From: Budorcas taxicolor
Taxonomy: Eukaryota; Chordata; Mammalia; Artiodactyla; Bovidae
Length of the DNA: 64,000 nt
Assembly (NCBI RefSeq): GCF_023091745.1
Contig: NC_068933.1
Location: 20,402,001 to 20,466,000 of the forward strand
Direction of reading: 5' to 3'
Both the position numbers and the translations under genes were made by a program. This document shows positions 22,922 through 35,774 of this stretch, in pieces; position 1 is the first letter of the stretch, and every line of letters begins with the position of its first letter. The notes beneath the pieces were generated by a model that did not search any database, was not told the DNA's origin, and saw only the letters and a list, made by a program, of their open reading frames with translations.

Positions 22922-23829
22922 CACGAGGGTGGCCTATAGTTGCACAAGGATATTTAATTGAAACAAAAGAGCTTGTAGCTTGTTCAGGTGCCCTTTTAGG
23001 TACAAGAAGAAATTTTAGTGCACTGTGAAAAAGAACACAGTTAAAAAGTAAGATAACTTATAAATTGAGTATCTTCGATATGGACTGAGGGAAAGCCTAT
23101 ATATTTGTAAGAAATATTTTCTCTGAAAAGTTTGTCTCAGGGCTTGTTTTCTTTTTAAGTGTGTAGAGCACAGTATCAGAAAACATGATGGATTCACTGA
23201 CAGATTTCATTTGAACCTGACAACCAAACCATCTACAGATACTGACTGCAAACCACCAGCAGAATTTTGTGATACTTGTTTTAATACATGCAGAAATCAG
23301 ATTTCAGAAAGCAATTCTTTTCTGGACTGAAAAAAAAAGATTCAAGGGAAAGATGATTTTCCAAAGCTATAGTCACCAGAGAAGTCCCCTTTTTGCAGAC
23401 TCTACGCAGTGAAATCTTGGAGAATCTAAGCGTTGAAAGAATAGGCTGCCTGTGATCTGAGTTTTGGATCCACAAAAGTGTTAACGTCATAAACAGTTGG
23501 ACAGACACTGAAGAATAGCTTACCAGTCACTTCAGAGATCTTCGTGTGTCTTGCTGTCATTGACAGATATAAGAGTACATTTTTCAATGTGGACAATGTA
23601 ATATGTGTGTGCATGTGTGTGTGTGTGCATGTGTGTACTGCTCTCATTAGACTAGAGGCAGATAGTAAACAAACACAGGAATGAGCATGATTGAAATAAG
23701 AGCTATGTAGAAAACATCAAGTACAAATTCTTATTTACATAGGTTTCTAGACTATAAATTTTTGGAAAAATGAGAAGTCTATTATACGCTGACATATGTA
23801 GAAGAATATTTTTGTAACATCATACATTA
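22922..23829. other. Unannotated low-copy DNA with TG repeat
   Basis: A short TG-rich run at 23602-23636 (GTGTGTGTGTGTGCATGTG) is the only repeat I can name. The minus frames at 23015-23647 have no domain. Confidence 0.45.
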
Positions 23830-24003
23830 TCAGCAGTCCCCAGCTTTTTGGTACCAAGGATCAGTTTCATGGAACAAAATTTTTACATGGACTGGGGTCA
23901 GGGGGATGGTTTCAGGATGATTCAAGGGTATTACATATTGTTTCTAATCTAATGTCACCAGTGATCTGACAGTAGGTACTGGTCTATAACTGGAGGTTGG
24001 GAT
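23830..24003 (+). mobile_element. hAT-type MITE
   Basis: The left end CAGCAGTCCCCAGCTTTTTGG and the right end ACTGGTCTATAACTGGAGGTTGGG are the diverged inverted ends of the CAGGGGTCCCCAACC-type hAT family. Between them lie GGTACCAAGGATCAGTTTCATGG and GGATGGTTTCAGGATGATTCAAGGG. It is non-coding and old. Confidence 0.75.
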
Positions 24004-24339
24004 ATACATTGATATACACAAATATTCCCCCCAAATATTCTATTTTTCTCTATTAAAGAGAGATAATGAAGATCAATTATATATTAATGTTTTAAACTTT
24101 CACCAGAGAAGAAGAAATAATTTTAAAACCTGATTTGATTCTAGGAAAGTTTTATATTTCCCTAAAAATCTGGTTTGTTCTTCTCTTCCAAATTGAGGCC
24201 TGTGTAACAAGTTAGGTTTTGTTTTTTGTAATTGTGCTGAAGAAACTCAAGAGTCAAATTTAAAATTGTCAAATATCATGGCTGGCATTTGTATGCTCAT
24301 TTTCCTCTGTTCTGACTTTTCTGTTTCTATTGCATTGTT

Positions 24340-24492
24340 GGGCTTCCCTGGTGGCTCAGACAATAAAGAATCTGCCTGCAATGCAGGAAACCCAAGTTTG
24401 ATCCCTGGGTCAGGAAATCTCCTGGAGAAGGGAATGGTTACCCACTCCAGTATTCTTGCCTGGAGAATCCATGGACAGAGGAGCCTGGTGGA
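24340..24492 (+). repeat. 3'-truncated Bov-tA SINE
   Basis: GGGCTTCCCTGGTGGCTCAGAC to GACAGAGGAGCCTGGTGGA, lacking the last 50-60 bp of the family. Flanked by TGCATTGTT (24331-24339) and TGCATTATT (24493-24501). Confidence 0.93.
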
Positions 24493-24501
24493 TGCATTAT
24501 T

Positions 24502-24914
24502 ACTTGTATTTATCCTACATTACAAGCAATTTAAGAAAACATTTTAAGAGAAGAACTGGAACATATAAATAACTTTAAAGAATTGAAAAAATCTATAATT
24601 ATGTGAATACATCTCTACATAGGTCTTAAAAATGAAATGTCAATAATCTGTATATTTCTTAAGCACCTATTATAGAAATTACTCTATGAATACAAAGATT
24701 AATTTAAAAAATCTATGATAACCATCCATCCCTTCTCTTTATCATTATACTCTGAGATATAAGCATTTAAACTGGCAAAATGTATTGTTTTTTTCAATAA
24801 AGTAATTTTTCTGAAAATGCTACATGATTTTTACAAAACATTTTAAAAATATTTCACATTATAACTATATATCTCATTTGGCCATAAATTCTAGTCTGAA
24901 AACCTACATAAATA
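24502..24914. other. AT-rich low-copy DNA
   Basis: Nothing recognised. Confidence 0.45.
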
Positions 24915-27113
24915 AGAATATACAACCAAAGATGGAGATGCTCTATATGCAGTCAGCAAAAAGAAAGACCAGGAGCTGACTATGGCTAAGATAATGAACT
25001 CCTTATTGTAAAATTCAGACTTAAATTGAAGAAAGTAGGGAAAACCACTAGACCATTCAGATATGACATAATTCAAATCCCTTACAATTATACAGTGGAA
25101 CTGATAAATATATTCAAGGGATTAGATCTTCAGGCAATAGTGCCTGAAGAACTATTGAGGGAGGTTTGTAACATTGTACAGGAGGTAGTGATCAAAACCA
25201 TCCCCAAGAGGAAGAAACACAAAAAGACAAAATTGTTGTCTCAGAAGGCCTTAGGAATAGGTGAGAGGAAAAAAAAAAAAAAAAAAAGAAGTGAAAGGCA
25301 AAGGAGAAAAGGAAATACATACCCATTTGAATGCAGAGATCCAAAGAATAGCAAGGAGAGATAAGAAAGCCTTCCTCAGTGATCAATGCAAAGAAACAGA
25401 GGAAAACAATAGAATGGGAAAGACTAGAGATCTCTTCAGGAAAAGTGGAGATACCAAGGGAACATTTCATGCAAAGATGAGTGCAATAAAGGACAGAAAC
25501 ACTATGGACCTCACAGAAGCAGAAGATATTAAGAAGAAGTGGCAAGAATACACAGAAGAACTGTACAAAAAAGATCTTCATGACCCAGATAACCACGATG
25601 GTGTGATCACTCACCTAGAGCCAGACATCCTGGTGTGCAAAGTCAAGATGACCCTAGGAAGCATCACTACAAACAAAGGTAGTGGAGGTAATGGAATCCC
25701 AGTTGAGCTATTTCAAATCTCAAAAGATAATGCTGCTAAAGTGCTGTGCTCAGTATGCCAACAAATTTGGAAAACTCAACAGTGGCCACAGGAATGGAAG
25801 AGATGTCTTCATTCCAATCCCAAAGAGAGGCATTACCAAAGAATATTCAAACTACTACATAATTGCACTCATTTCACATGCTAGCAAAGTAATGCTAAAA
25901 ATTCTCCAAGTTAGGCTTCAATAGTATGTGAACTGAAAACTTCCAGATGTTCAAACTGGATTTAGAAAAGGCAGAGGAACCAGAAATCAAATTGCCAACA
26001 TCCATTGGATCATAAAAAAAAGTAAGAGAATTTCAGAAAAAAATCTACTTCTGCTTCATTGACTATGCCAAAGCCTTTGTGAATCACAACAAATGGTGGA
26101 GAATTCTTAAAGAGATGGGAATCCCAGACCATCTGACCTGCCTCCTGAGAAATCTGTATGCAGGTCAAGATGCAACAGTTAGAACCAGACATGGAACTGG
26201 TTCCACAGACTGGTTCCAGATTAGGAAAGGAGTACATCAAGGTTGTGTATTGTCATCTTGCTTATTTAACTTATAAGAAGAGTACATTATGTGAAATGCT
26301 GGATTGGATGAAGCACAAGCTGGAATCAAGATTGCTGGGAAAAATATCAAGAACATCAGATATGCAGATGACACCATCATTATGGCAGAAAGCAAAGAGG
26401 AACTTAAGAGCCTTTTGATGAAAGTGAAAGAGGAGACTGAAAACGCTCAACATTCAAAAAACTAAGATCATGGCATCTGGTCCAATCACTTCGTGGCAAA
26501 TAGATGTGGAAACAATGGAAACAGTGAGAGACTTTAATTTCTTGGGCTCCAAAATCACCATGGATGGTGACTGCAGCCATGAAAGTAAAAAATGCTTGCT
26601 CCTTGGAACAAAAACTATGACCAACCTAAACAGAGACATTCCCGACAAAGCTCCATCTAGTCAAAGCTATGGTTTTTCCAGTAGTCATGTATGGATGTGA
26701 GAGCTGGACCATAAAGAAAGCTGAGCACTGAAGAATTGATGCTTTTGAGTCGTGGTGTTGGAGAAGACTCTTGAGAGTCCCTTGCACTGCAAGGAGATCC
26801 AACCAGTCAATCCTAAAGGAAATCACTCCTGAACATTCATTGGAAGAACTAATCCTGAAGCTTAAGCTCCAATACTTTGGCTGCCTGATGTGTGTGAAGA
26901 ACTGACTCATTGGAAAAGACCCTGATGCTGGGAAAGACTGAAGGTAGGAGGAGAAGGGGATGACAGAGGATGAGGTGGTTGGATGACATCACCGACTCGA
27001 TGGACATGAGTTTGAGGAAGCTCTGGGAGTTGGTGATGGACAGGGAGGCCTGGCATCCTGCAGTCCCTGGGATTGCAAAGAGTTGGATAGGACTGAGCAG
27101 CTGAACTGAACTG
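24915..27113 (+). mobile_element. Longest BovB LINE: endonuclease end, RT and 3' end
   Basis: About 2.2 kb of ORF2 from the end of the endonuclease/linker region to the 3' terminus CTGAACTGAACTG. Reverse-transcriptase landmarks occur in order across several frames: GSGGNGIPVELF (about 25680-25720), IPIPKRG, GFRKGRGTRNQIAN in another frame, FIDYAKAF near 26055, KGVHQGCVLSSCLFN near 26230-26275, and YADD at 26361-26372. Frameshifts, stops and a 19-A tract at 25269-25287 disable it. In intact RTE elements this protein nicks DNA and primes reverse transcription on the target. Confidence 0.97.
25269..25287. repeat. A19 tract in BovB coding region
   Basis: Nineteen A residues where related BovB sequence has a mixed AAGAGAAG-type stretch. 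It has grown after insertion and causes frame loss. Confidence 0.9.
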
Positions 27114-27236
27114 TTACTCGAGATTTCCTATATTGCTCTTACTATAGTTATTCTTGTGATTTTTTGTTTAATATTTGCTTCTATTCTAATGCAGGCAGGA
27201 ACTCCATCTTGTTCATCAATTTTCACATTCCTCTAG

Positions 27237-27252
27237 AGCAAGGGGTCAGTAG

Positions 27253-27288
<36 letters not shown>

Positions 27289-27475
27289 TAACAGGGCCAG
27301 ATAAGAAATATTTTAGGCTTTGCTGACCATGAGATTTCTTGCAACAACTCAGTTCTGATGTTCTAGTGTGAAAAAAGCCATTGACAATAACTCAATGAAT
27401 GGTTGTGACTCATCTCAAATAAAATCTAATTTGTAAACACTAGTGACTAGCCACAGTTTGCTAGTCTCTGCTGTA
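27237..27475. mobile_element. hAT-type MITE with TA/T simple repeat
   Basis: Ends CAAGGGGTCAGTAGA and CACAGTTTGCTAGTCTCTGCTG are diverged versions of the CAGGGGTCGGCAAACT inverted ends. The body has AGGGCCAGATAAGAAATATTTTAGGCTTTGC and GCCATTGACAATAA. A (TA)n-(T)n run at 27250-27291 replaced part of the left arm. Confidence 0.72.
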
Positions 27476-30400
27476 GAGTTAATTGACGTGCAATATATTT
27501 GAAACTGAATGAATGGGAATCTTAAATTCAACATAAGATCTGGAGAAATGATAGATTTCATATTTAACTGCACTAGCGGTGGAACAGTTGTTTGTTCCTT
27601 TTTTTTAAAACCACATATTGCTCCTGAGTTGAAAATGATATTAAATATTCTAAAGGAAATGAGGACCACAGTTAGTATGCTCTCCTTTGGTCAACTCTGG
27701 AAGGTAATATAATCTAAAGAAATATTATTTTTGTATTTTGTAATATAATTTCAGTGATTTGTCATGTTTTTCCCTAAAAGGAAAGAATTTGTGATCAGTA
27801 AATATTTCAAAACTTGAAAATGTTGATTTATTTTTGCTTTTAATTATCCTCTCAAACTATAAATGTTAGATTAAAAGCACAGTTTAGTAAACTTTAAATG
27901 ATTGGTACTTAGGTTATTTAAGACAAAATCTATTGTTGCAGCAGTATAGAAAAATAAACGAGTAAAATTGTCATCCCAATAATTTAACCCAAAATAGCAC
28001 CAGCCATTTTGTTATTTTGCAATGTAATTAGTCAGTAATGACTATCTTCTACAATATTCAGAGAAAATTAGAATAACTGCCCACTAACAAATTTAAAGTA
28101 TATGCATATTGATGTATTTGATGAGTATCATTATGTCAAGAAATCACTATAGTTGAATGAGTTTAAACAGTGATAGCTTCTTGAAGTACTTGCCTACTGA
28201 GCTGTGTTTTTGAAGGGAAAAGAAATGGATTGCCTGGAAGCAAAGGAGAGGACTTTTCAGACCAAGCATAGTGGATAATGGATGCATGGTAGGACAAGCC
28301 TTAATTTTCCACTCAACTTTGCTAACTTAGGCCTCCTCTAAATAAAGAAGTATTAGAAGAATGCCTCCAAGTCATTTAGCTCTGAAAAGTGAGGCTAATT
28401 TGTCCTCAGACACAGCTTTCTGATAGTTTGCCTCAAAGTAGTTTCTGCCGCTTCTCACACAGGCTATAACATGCTATTGATTTTTCTAAGCTTTGTAATT
28501 TTTACTTTTTCTGTCTACCATCTCTTTCATGCTCTGCTTTAGAACTTATCTCACCAGCTGGGCATTCTGCTGGTGGAAACATTTAATCTGAACTTTAGTC
28601 ATTTTCTATCTGGGCATCAAAGAAGAAAAGAATTTTTTTTGTTTTTTGGTTCGTTTATTTACCAGAAAAAAAACAAGACTCATTGCAAAAAAATTTAACT
28701 CGAATTATGTGGAAATGGCAAAATAGATCTTAATAGGTACCTACCTTGGTTTAATATGCTTATGGTCTGTGTGCTCAAATTGGTTCCTTTACAAATAGAC
28801 CTGTAGGACTTACAAAGTAAAGATAAAAACATTAGAATAAGGTTCTTGAAATTAAACTAAGAAAAATTTTATGGAACTAGGAATAACTGAAAAACTGTTA
28901 AAGAAAATCAGAAAATGAACTGAAATATTGGGATGGGAAGCAACAGTGGAAAGAATCACCTAAAATTTTTACATATAAAAGAAAACAGACTGGGAAATAC
29001 CTTTGTAGATAATACAAGAGTGAATGCTTTTGTCTTATTCTATGAACTCCTCTCTATAAAGAGAACCTGGTAAGCAACCAATATATAAGTGAAAAAAAAA
29101 AAAAGGGTATAAAAGACAAATAGGACTTGATAGAAATATAAGGATACATTTCAATACTTGTAAATAAAAATTGCATCGCAGCAACATTTTGGTCAAATTC
29201 ATTGATTCATGTTAAGAGCACTCTCAAACGCTGGTAAAGATGCAGTGAAGTTGGTTGGGATTAAACATGGAGGTGGCATGAAAGCATTTTGAGAAGCAAT
29301 AAGATGGTCATTTCTGCCAAGAGGAGAAAATAATGTAAAAGCTTGGGTAAGTCATCCTTCTTCAGGGCAATCATGCTGGAGAAATAATCTCAGTGCAGAC
29401 ATGTATCTATCTAAAATTTTTTGTAGCATTAAAAAATAAATATATATAAAAACCTCAATACTAGTAATGATGACACATGCAGACATTTAAAATAGCAGTT
29501 GTGAATACCATATACTGCAACAAAAAATGCTTCTATAGTATTAAGTTAAATATGAATACAAAATTATATATACATAATTATATGCACACACATATATATA
29601 TAAACAATGATTAGTAGAGATGGGAATATGACTATCTTAAATTTTTTTCATTCTATTAATTGATAGAAGAATACTACAAATATTACCTTCATGCTACAAA
29701 TGTAATCCTCAATATAATTAATAGAATTTAATTAAATTACATTTAATTAAAATATAAAGATTATTAAATAACATTTTAAAGATCTCATGTTATTTAGAGG
29801 AAAAAAATTGTTTTTCTTAGTGGCACAATTGCTTTTACTTCTCAAGAATTTCTTTGAAACTGGCTCATCTGTCAAACTTCATGTAAGCCTAGTTTCTGCT
29901 TTGAGGTGATGACAAAAACCTGAAAAATGTATTTTGGTGAAATTAAGATTTCATAGATTTCTATCCCCAAAATGGCATTAATTCCTTTCTAGAGATTGCT
30001 AGATTGTGTTAATATGGAGTGTCTGAAAGCATTTCAAAAATATGTGACTATGGCCTCTTTATTTAATCTGGAGCCTTAGATTCGTAATTCATAAAAGGGT
30101 AATAAGATTTTTTTCTTTTTTAAAATTTATTGTCAGAATTAAATGAGAAATATCTAGGTTCATTAACATAAATTGATTTTGCTTTTAAGTTATAAAAAGA
30201 AAATCGGTTAACAAGTGACCTGGTTCTACATGTGTGCTTCCAGGCTGCTCACCCTGTTTCATTCTCAGTTGTCTGATCTGTGAAATGGAGCTGGTCTGAA
30301 TGACTTACTGAGGTTCTAACTCATTTTATTGATGCCAAAAGTGAGAGTTCTGCAACCACATGCTTAATTAAATTTTTTCACATTTCATCTTAAAAGTTTT

Positions 30401-30592
30401 GTGTTTAGTCACTAGGAATATTTGTCTCTAATTAGGAATATTCTCAAACCTCAGATTATAAGTGGAGTGGAACTCTTAAAGCAACAGATAGCTAGGTAAA
30501 AATTGAAAACAGTACTGCCTGGATCTAGTTCAGCTTTTGTTTGATTATTGTACATCAGTTGCAGGCTATGCTAAATCAGGTTGGATTATAAG
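27476..30592. other. 3.1 kb AT-rich low-copy DNA
   Basis: I see no gene. It contains A-runs (29093-29104), TA-rich runs near 29430-29600 and a possible MIR scrap around 30250-30325 (CATTCTCAGTTGTCTGATCTGTGAAATGG). The only frame over 60 codons in it (27509-27712, plus, with an antisense partner) has no domain. Confidence 0.45.
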
Positions 30593-30608
30593 AACATCAA
30601 GTCAGACT

Positions 30609-30918
30609 ATGCCTTGGACATCAAAGAGATGAAACCAGTCAATCCTAAAGGAAATTAACCCTGAATATTCATTGGAATGACTTATGCTGAAGCTGAAGTT
30701 CCAATACATTGGCCACCTGATGCAAAGAGCCTGTGTGTTGGAAGAGACCCTGATGCTGGGAAAGATTGAAGGCAGGAGGAGAGGGGGGCACCAGAGAAAA
30801 AGACGGTTGGATAGCATCATTGACTCAATGGAAGTGAGTTTGAGCAAACTCCTGGAGATAGTGGAGAATAGGGAAGAGTTGGACATGACTCAGCGACCAA
30901 GCAAAAACAATAACTGAA
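30609..30918 (+). repeat. BovB LINE 3' fragment, internally deleted
   Basis: From TGCCTTGGACATCAAAGAGATG to ATGACTCAGCGACCAAGC. The block normally encoding DREAWRAAVHGVAKS is lost between GGAGAATAGGG and AAGAGTTGGACATGAC. Likely TSD AACATCAAGTCAGACT (30593-30608) and AACATGGTCAGACT (30919-30932), differing by a 2-bp indel. Confidence 0.92.
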
Positions 30919-30932
30919 AACATGGTCAGACT

Positions 30933-32739
30933 GGTGAATCTGCACAGAGTATGTTGAATCAGTTTGAATGATGCTGAGTTAGCACACATTCTGCTGCATT
31001 ATAGTGAACATTCAGGTCAAGATCCATGTGAGGGTCCCTGGTCCCTCCTGCACATCTCCCCACTCCATCAGAACTGTCTTCTTTATTTAAAGCTATTAAT
31101 GTACCATATGTTACAAATAATATGTTCACATAATGATTCCAATTATTGCAGGAAAATCCCTCTCTATTATCATGTTAGTGCCTTGGAAATCTCAATAACC
31201 TTAACATTCTGCCCTGGAATTTGCCGACAGGCTATTTATCTGGTTCTAAACACAGAATTGCCTTGAAACTCAAAGCAGAAGCCTGAAAGGAAGGTGAAAT
31301 CCATTTTCACAAGAGAGCCTCATCAGCTTGAGTAGTAAACACTCAAGCTCCACTTGAAAGTCAGCGTTTCTCACCCAGGTGGAAAAAAAAAAAAGAAAAT
31401 GTGAAAAGGGAGTGAAATGCAAAGAGAATCCAGAAAAGAGAGTGAGAACTCCATGAGATGGCAACATCACGAGGAGGGAGGGGGACAGGGTGCACCATTC
31501 AAGCTGACCTGGTCGCCATCTGGTTGTAAGCCAGAGCCTCATCCAGAGAGCTGGGTGTTGTGAAGCATGACCTAGATTAGAAATTCACAGGGGCTTTAAG
31601 AGCACTCTCCATGTTGATGAGGATGTGATTTTATAAAGGACAGAAGAGACTGTGTCCACTGGAATAGGTAAAGGGAAGATATATTTGATGCAAGACTCTT
31701 GCAGGGGACATATCCTTAGGTCTGCAATGTTGTAGCAGTAGACCCATTAGAGGCAAGGTCTTGCAGAGGGCACAATGTTATGTTTTTATGGTTTCCTTTT
31801 TTATAGCAGATATTACCTAATTAGGAAAAAGAGATTTTACTGCAGATTTTACTTTACTGTAAAAGTCAAAGCACTTTCAGGAAATGAATGTAGCATTCTC
31901 TCAAAATGCTTAGCTAAATGAGAATTTCAAAAAATAGCAACTGGCAAAATCTTCCCCTTTCCCTGTGAATGATTGAGGAAAAGAGAAATAATAGAATAAT
32001 CTGCCAGAAAAAGATAAATACCTGTTCATGTAGATGAACTCTCTAGTGCTAGACATTGTAAACTGTTCAGTGAATTTAATACAAATATCAGCCTTTATGG
32101 GAATGGCAGAGTTGAACTTACATATTCATTCAATTTTGATTATTTACTATTCACAGCCTTGTGCTAGATGTTATTAAGGTGGCTCCACTAATGCTCTCTC
32201 TTTCTGCATTAAAGTTATAAATTCATTAAGAAATATGACAAAGAAATAGGTTTGTCCTAGGATTCCCATCCATTTAGAAATCCCCACGGACACTATCAGT
32301 CAGTAGTTCAGCTCAGACACACCAGGTGTAGACAATGAGTTTTTCACAGAGATACTGTTAAAGCAACATTAATAAAACAGGAAGGGTTATAAAGAAGGGG
32401 AAGGAAGAAGGGTTTGATAGGAAGAGTTTCAAACTGCTGTGCAGCTCCGAGAAACTTCTGCTAGGTTGATCCAAAGTCCTTCCTGCTTAGACATTCAAAG
32501 GAATGAACTGTAGTGATACACCTACAAGTTTCAGTTATTTGCTGTGGTCAACCTGACATAGCAAAGCCTCAAAATATAGGGTCATCCAGACTGCAGCTCT
32601 GCAGGCTGACTGCCCATGACCCCAGGAGCAGGGACCAGGGAGCTGCCATTCTTGTTGCCATACCCGGTGTGGTACTAGAATTCTTCTTTTGGACAAAAGT
32701 CCAGTCAGTATAGTTATGTACTGTTTAAAAAAATAAAAT
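30933..32739. other. Unannotated low-copy DNA
   Basis: The plus frame 30964-31266 and minus frame 31270-31542 show no domain. An A13 run lies near 31382. Nothing else recognised. Confidence 0.4.
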
Positions 32740-33150
32740 CTGTTTTTTCCATCTGCAAATGTCTTTGCTTTACCTTCATGCTTTAAGTATATTCCCGGTG
32801 CCACAATACTGTATCAGTGGCTTTTACTTCAGTCCTTTGAAAACAGTGTCGCAGAGTCTTCTAGCTTTCATTTTGTGGTGTATCATTTTCAGTCTAACTC
32901 TCTGTTTTAAAATAAGTGACTCTTTCTGGTTAATTTTAGGACCCTTGTCTTTGATGTTCTGCGATGTCACTACAGTATGCCCAGGTGTCATTTAGGCTAA
33001 CATATTTGTTTGCATTCCTGAATCTAGGCATTCACTTCTATTACGAATTCTGGAGGTTTAAAATTTTTTTCTTCCACTTCCATTATTATCTTTTTTTCTG
33101 GATCTCAAATTAGGCTTATATTCAGCCTTTTCCCTGCAGTTGTAGGAAGG
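32740..33150 (-). repeat. Ancient L1M/HAL1-type fragment
   Basis: Diverged antisense L1 with TTTGATGTTCTGCGATGTCACTACAGTATGCCCAGGTGTCATTTAGG and TTCCTGAATCTAGGCATTCACTTCTATTACGAATTCTGGAGG, matching the old L1 3' UTR 'ATGTCTAGGTGT' and 'AATTCTGGAAAATTCTCAGCC' blocks. No target duplication is visible. Confidence 0.62.
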
Positions 33151-33739
33151 GACATGAGGATAGATTTTGCTAAATGGAAGGAAAAACTAATTAAAATTAT
33201 GATACTTTTAAAGATTTCCTCCATTGCCTAAGGATGTAGTGAGAGTGTTGTGCTAGAAATGTACTAGAGTGTTGTATTAGAAATGTCTGAGCAGAGTTTG
33301 GGTGTGCCTGAGGAATCCTTCTGACTGATATTCCAACATGATAAAGGTGAATTTATAAGATAATCTTCAACTTCCTTAAAATCTTAAAATTCTGATATTT
33401 GTATAATAATGTTCAAATAATTTTATTTCTAAAGACTCTAAAGAATTGTTAAATATAGTACTTTAACCTACATCTCATGATAATATGTGTAAAAAGGGCC
33501 TATCTCACCACTCTTTCAAGAATGCCAAAATTAATTTAAAATGTTCTAGACAGTTGACCTTGATGTTCACTCAGCATGGATTAATGTTGACATGAATAGT
33601 GCAGTTACCTGTCAAAATTATTTTAGATTGCCTCAGTGTTCTTGTGAAGCTTTAATCAATTTTAAAATGTGTATTAAAGAAGCAAATCTTCCCTCTTCGG
33701 CTACAGTTCCCATTTTCTGTTCTGTAAGTCTTAAAAAAA

Positions 33740-33910
33740 AAAATTCTGGCCTATAGGATCTTTGAAAAAAGAACCGGTACTTCTGTTTATCCAAATGTTT
33801 GTCTTCAGAAAGCATGTCCACCACCACTCCGGATTTCTTGTACTCTTTAGGTTCATCGTGTAATTCATATCGACCTACTTCCTCCCATACTGTCTTTATT
33901 ATCACTTTCT
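33740..33910 (-). CDS. Candidate coding exon (unidentified protein) or gene remnant
   Basis: I do not recognise the family. On the minus strand, a polypyrimidine run and TAG at 33911-33913 (TTTGTTTGTTTGACTTAG) look like a 3' splice site. The next bases open a frame reading KKVIIKTVWEEVGRYELHDE and then a charged, lysine-rich stretch that includes VVVDMLSEDKHLDKQKYRFF. Five CpGs remain in about 200 bp of otherwise CpG-poor DNA. The frame continues through a T12 run to a stop near 33633, but that part has no coding look. No convincing 5' splice donor is seen, so the right-hand end of the exon is unclear. It could be a terminal exon, an exon with a weak donor (AAGTACCG near 33777), or a pseudogene scrap. 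Confidence 0.35.
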
Positions 33911-34639
33911 TCTAAGTCAAACAAACAAAAAGTAAATATATTAATAGATGTTAAGCATTTAAAACAATGACAGCTGATACCTGAGAAAGTGACATATGAA
34001 ACTGGGAGGAGAGCCTGTGGCATCTCTTGCCTTGTTCACGGTCATTTGGGTCATCTTTACTGTGCTGTCCTCTGTGACTGATGGTGTACAGCGACCCCCC
34101 CCCCCCCCCCGCCGCACCCCTCTCTCTGTCTGGTTAAAGGACCCCTAAAATTATTGTACAGAAATGTGACCGTAGGAGTTATTGTACAGAAACACCCTAC
34201 ACACATGAACACAGGAAGTCCTGCATTTCCGGGACTGAGAATCGGTGTGTTGGGAGTCTGTGTTTTCTGTAAGAGTTGTGACCTGAAGCTTTTTAAAGAA
34301 CCATCCACCTTTGGGGAAGAGTTTGTGAATTATCCATCACCAGCTGTTTGTTCCTGGATACCACCACAAATACTAACTTGCCAGTTAAAGCTGACATTTA
34401 ATTTGATGCACCTCTGGATCTGGATGAGACATTAAATTGTCTTCCTCCCCCTCCATTAGGTACGTGAACAGTTTTTAAACTATTAGTGAAATTTCAAGTC
34501 TTCAGAAAGGTATGTGCATGGCCCATAGCATAATACAGGTAGCATTAATAACAGTTTCCATTGTAGAAGGTTTTCAGATACTTGAGAAAATAAAAATCTT
34601 TGCTTGAAAAAAATTTGTATTTAATAGTATTGTTAGTCT
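33911..34639. other. Low-copy DNA with C16 tract
   Basis: Holds the cytosine run at 34095-34110 and overlapping frames (34057-34308 minus, 34154-34435 plus) without domain content. Confidence 0.45.
34095..34110. repeat. C16 homopolymer
   Basis: Sixteen C on the plus strand followed by GCCGCACCCC; the minus strand is a G16 run. Prone to length change and to sequencing error. Confidence 0.9.
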
Positions 34640-34651
34640 ACCTTAACAGAA

Positions 34652-34841
34652 AGAAAGTGAAAGTTGCTCAGTCGTGTCTGATTCTTTGCAACCCTATGGA
34701 CTGTCCATGGAATTCTCCAGGTCAAAATACTGGAGTGGATGATCTTTCCTTTCTTCAGGAGATCTTCCCAGCCTAAGGATTGAACCCAGGTCTCCCGCAT
34801 TGCAGGTGGATTCTTTACCAACTGAGCTATCAGGGAAGCCC
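34652..34841 (-). repeat. Bov-A2 SINE with 12-bp TSD
   Basis: AAGAAAGTGAAAGTTGCTCAGTCG to GAGCTATCAGGGAAGCCC. TSD ACCTTAACAGAA exact at 34640-34651 and 34842-34853. A gap removes about 20 bp after GGACTG. Confidence 0.96.
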
Positions 34842-34853
34842 ACCTTAACAGAA

Positions 34854-35774
34854 TTTTCATATTATACATCTCCTGAGGGTGTCCATGTAAACAGCACAGC
34901 CTTGATTTTATGTAGTACACAGCCTGTTTGGCTGTAGAAAGTGGTCTTGCATCTTAATATAACAGGAGAAAATTGTCATATCTTCTTGTAGAGATGACAT
35001 AAATGTTCTCATTGAATTGGCCATCAGGAAACTCAATAACTATTATAACTACTCTGAACAACTTCTCGGTAACACTAATTATTAATATGTACCCATTCAA
35101 ATCAATATGTTTATTGGTATATACATCTATAGTAATTTATAATTTTCAGAAAGTTAAAACAGTGAATCTTGTACAAGTACAAAAGAAAATGAGCCAGGAA
35201 CATTTTATAAGTCAGCAATTTTATTCAACTCAGGAATTAATGAGTAAACTAGCAAGATGTAAAGACTGGCTCAAACAGAATTTGAAGAACATATACACAT
35301 GTGTGTGCATGAAGCAAATACATAATTCTAAATTGATTAGCATTTCTTAGGACAATAAAATGAGTTGTTTGTGATGTTTGTGATTATCTTGGTTACATGG
35401 TAGAAATTACTTGTAACTTCACTGAACAAAATTTATTGTATTACTATGGACAAATATCTTTACAATACGAATAGCTCTGTTCAAGTTAATGTCTAGGCCA
35501 CAAAATTATAAAATAGCCTACAAACAGAAAATCAACTAAGTATGTACCTTCATGTAAGATGAGACTGTATCTGGAAGATTTGATAGACAATGCCAACCAA
35601 AATGCCTTGCTCATTTCCAACTCTCAACATGGAGAACAACCAAATATATTACAGATGTGAAAAATGTCCCTATGGTTGAAGATACATGAACTGTAATTGT
35701 CCCGGGTCTGTTTCTCTGAACATATAAATGAAAGCTGAGTCTTTTTAGTTACTTATGCATTTATCTGTCTTGGA
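34854..35774. other. AT-rich low-copy DNA
   Basis: The 115-codon frame 35003-35350 is rich in I/N/S from AT-rich sequence and shows no domain. No repeat recognised. Confidence 0.45.

Noticed and set aside
25261..25884. 207-codon frame as a gene
   Set aside because: Entirely BovB linker/RT sequence, opened by an A19 expansion and disrupted downstream.
35003..35350. 115-codon plus frame as a gene
   Set aside because: Low-complexity I/N/S/T content from AT-rich DNA, no domain, no splice or promoter support.
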